Shown: positions 15,639-15,694 of the stretch, one piece after another
Position numbering within the stretch: position 1 is the stretch's first letter
How the letters are laid out: each line of letters begins with the position of its first letter
Origin: Oscillospiraceae bacterium UBA1230
GTDB lineage: Bacteria > Bacillota > Clostridia > Oscillospirales > Oscillospiraceae
NCBI GenBank assembly: GCA_002309395.1
Contig: DBWU01000044.1
Coordinates: forward strand, 1 to 15,694
Length of the DNA: 15,694 nucleotides
Direction: 5' to 3'
Notes under the pieces: generated by a model
The model's database searches: none
The model's input: only the letters and a program-made list of their open reading frames with translations
Told to the model about the DNA's origin: nothing
Translations under genes and position numbers: made by a program

Positions 15639-15694
15639 ATGAATGCCTATTTGGCAAAGGTGCTGGACGACGTAAAAACCAAGCATGCCGGCGA
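15639..15694 (+). CDS. gdhA: Probable NADP-type glutamate dehydrogenase, N-terminus only
   Basis: Only 18 full codons are visible before the window ends, reading MNAYLAKVLDDVKTKHAG. The spacing of Y, V, V, K and A in this peptide matches, from memory, the N-terminus of the Clostridium symbiosum glutamate dehydrogenase (M-x-x-Y-x-x-x-V-I-x-x-V-x-x-K-Y-A). If correct, the enzyme interconverts glutamate with 2-oxoglutarate and ammonia, and could recycle amino groups collected by the upstream aminotransferase. It begins 61 bases after the enolase-superfamily gene. The call rests on a very short peptide. Confidence 0.5.
   Translation, partial: MNAYLAKVLDDVKTKHAG

Overview
The window looks like a stretch of chromosome from a Gram-positive gut-type Clostridia (Bacillota, Oscillospiraceae-like). 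The reasons are strong AGGAGG ribosome binding sites, moderately high G+C, a large repetitive surface protein with GLUG-type modules, and a 3' gene start resembling clostridial NADP-glutamate dehydrogenase. This placement is inference; there is no rRNA or other marker. All ten genes I can support lie on the + strand.

Layout: (1) bases 1-5723, the 3' part of a very large extracytoplasmic-type protein with four tandem ~340-residue GLUG/beta-helix-like modules followed by a PHP-like metallohydrolase domain; (2) 5802-6872, a free-standing paralogue of that same PHP-like domain; (3) 6887-7831, a small GH20-like TIM-barrel protein; (4) 7918-9147, an OPA-type (organophosphate:phosphate antiporter) MFS transporter that keeps both phosphate-binding arginines; (5) 9227-10159, a sugar phosphate isomerase/epimerase-like TIM barrel; (6) 10232-12127, an unclassified glycoside-hydrolase-like protein; (7) 12190-12912, a LmbE/PIG-L deacetylase; (8) 12970-14193, a DegT/DnrJ/EryC1/StrS PLP aminotransferase; a 232-base gap with a strong hairpin; (9) 14426-15577, a muconate-lactonizing-type enolase superfamily enzyme; (10) 15639 to the end, the first 18 codons of a probable glutamate dehydrogenase gene.

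How they may work together (inference): genes 1-8 read as a catabolic locus. A surface-displayed phosphoesterase/hydrolase fused to adhesive repeats would act on an external, probably phosphorylated and amino-sugar- or aminocyclitol-containing glycan. The OPA transporter would import the phosphorylated product. The cytoplasmic PHP paralogue, GH20-like protein, epimerase, GH-like protein, deacetylase and aminotransferase would then trim, isomerise, deacetylate and deaminate it. The enolase-superfamily enzyme sits after a hairpin, possibly in a separate transcript. No transcription regulator, mobile element, CRISPR array, tRNA or rRNA is visible in the window.
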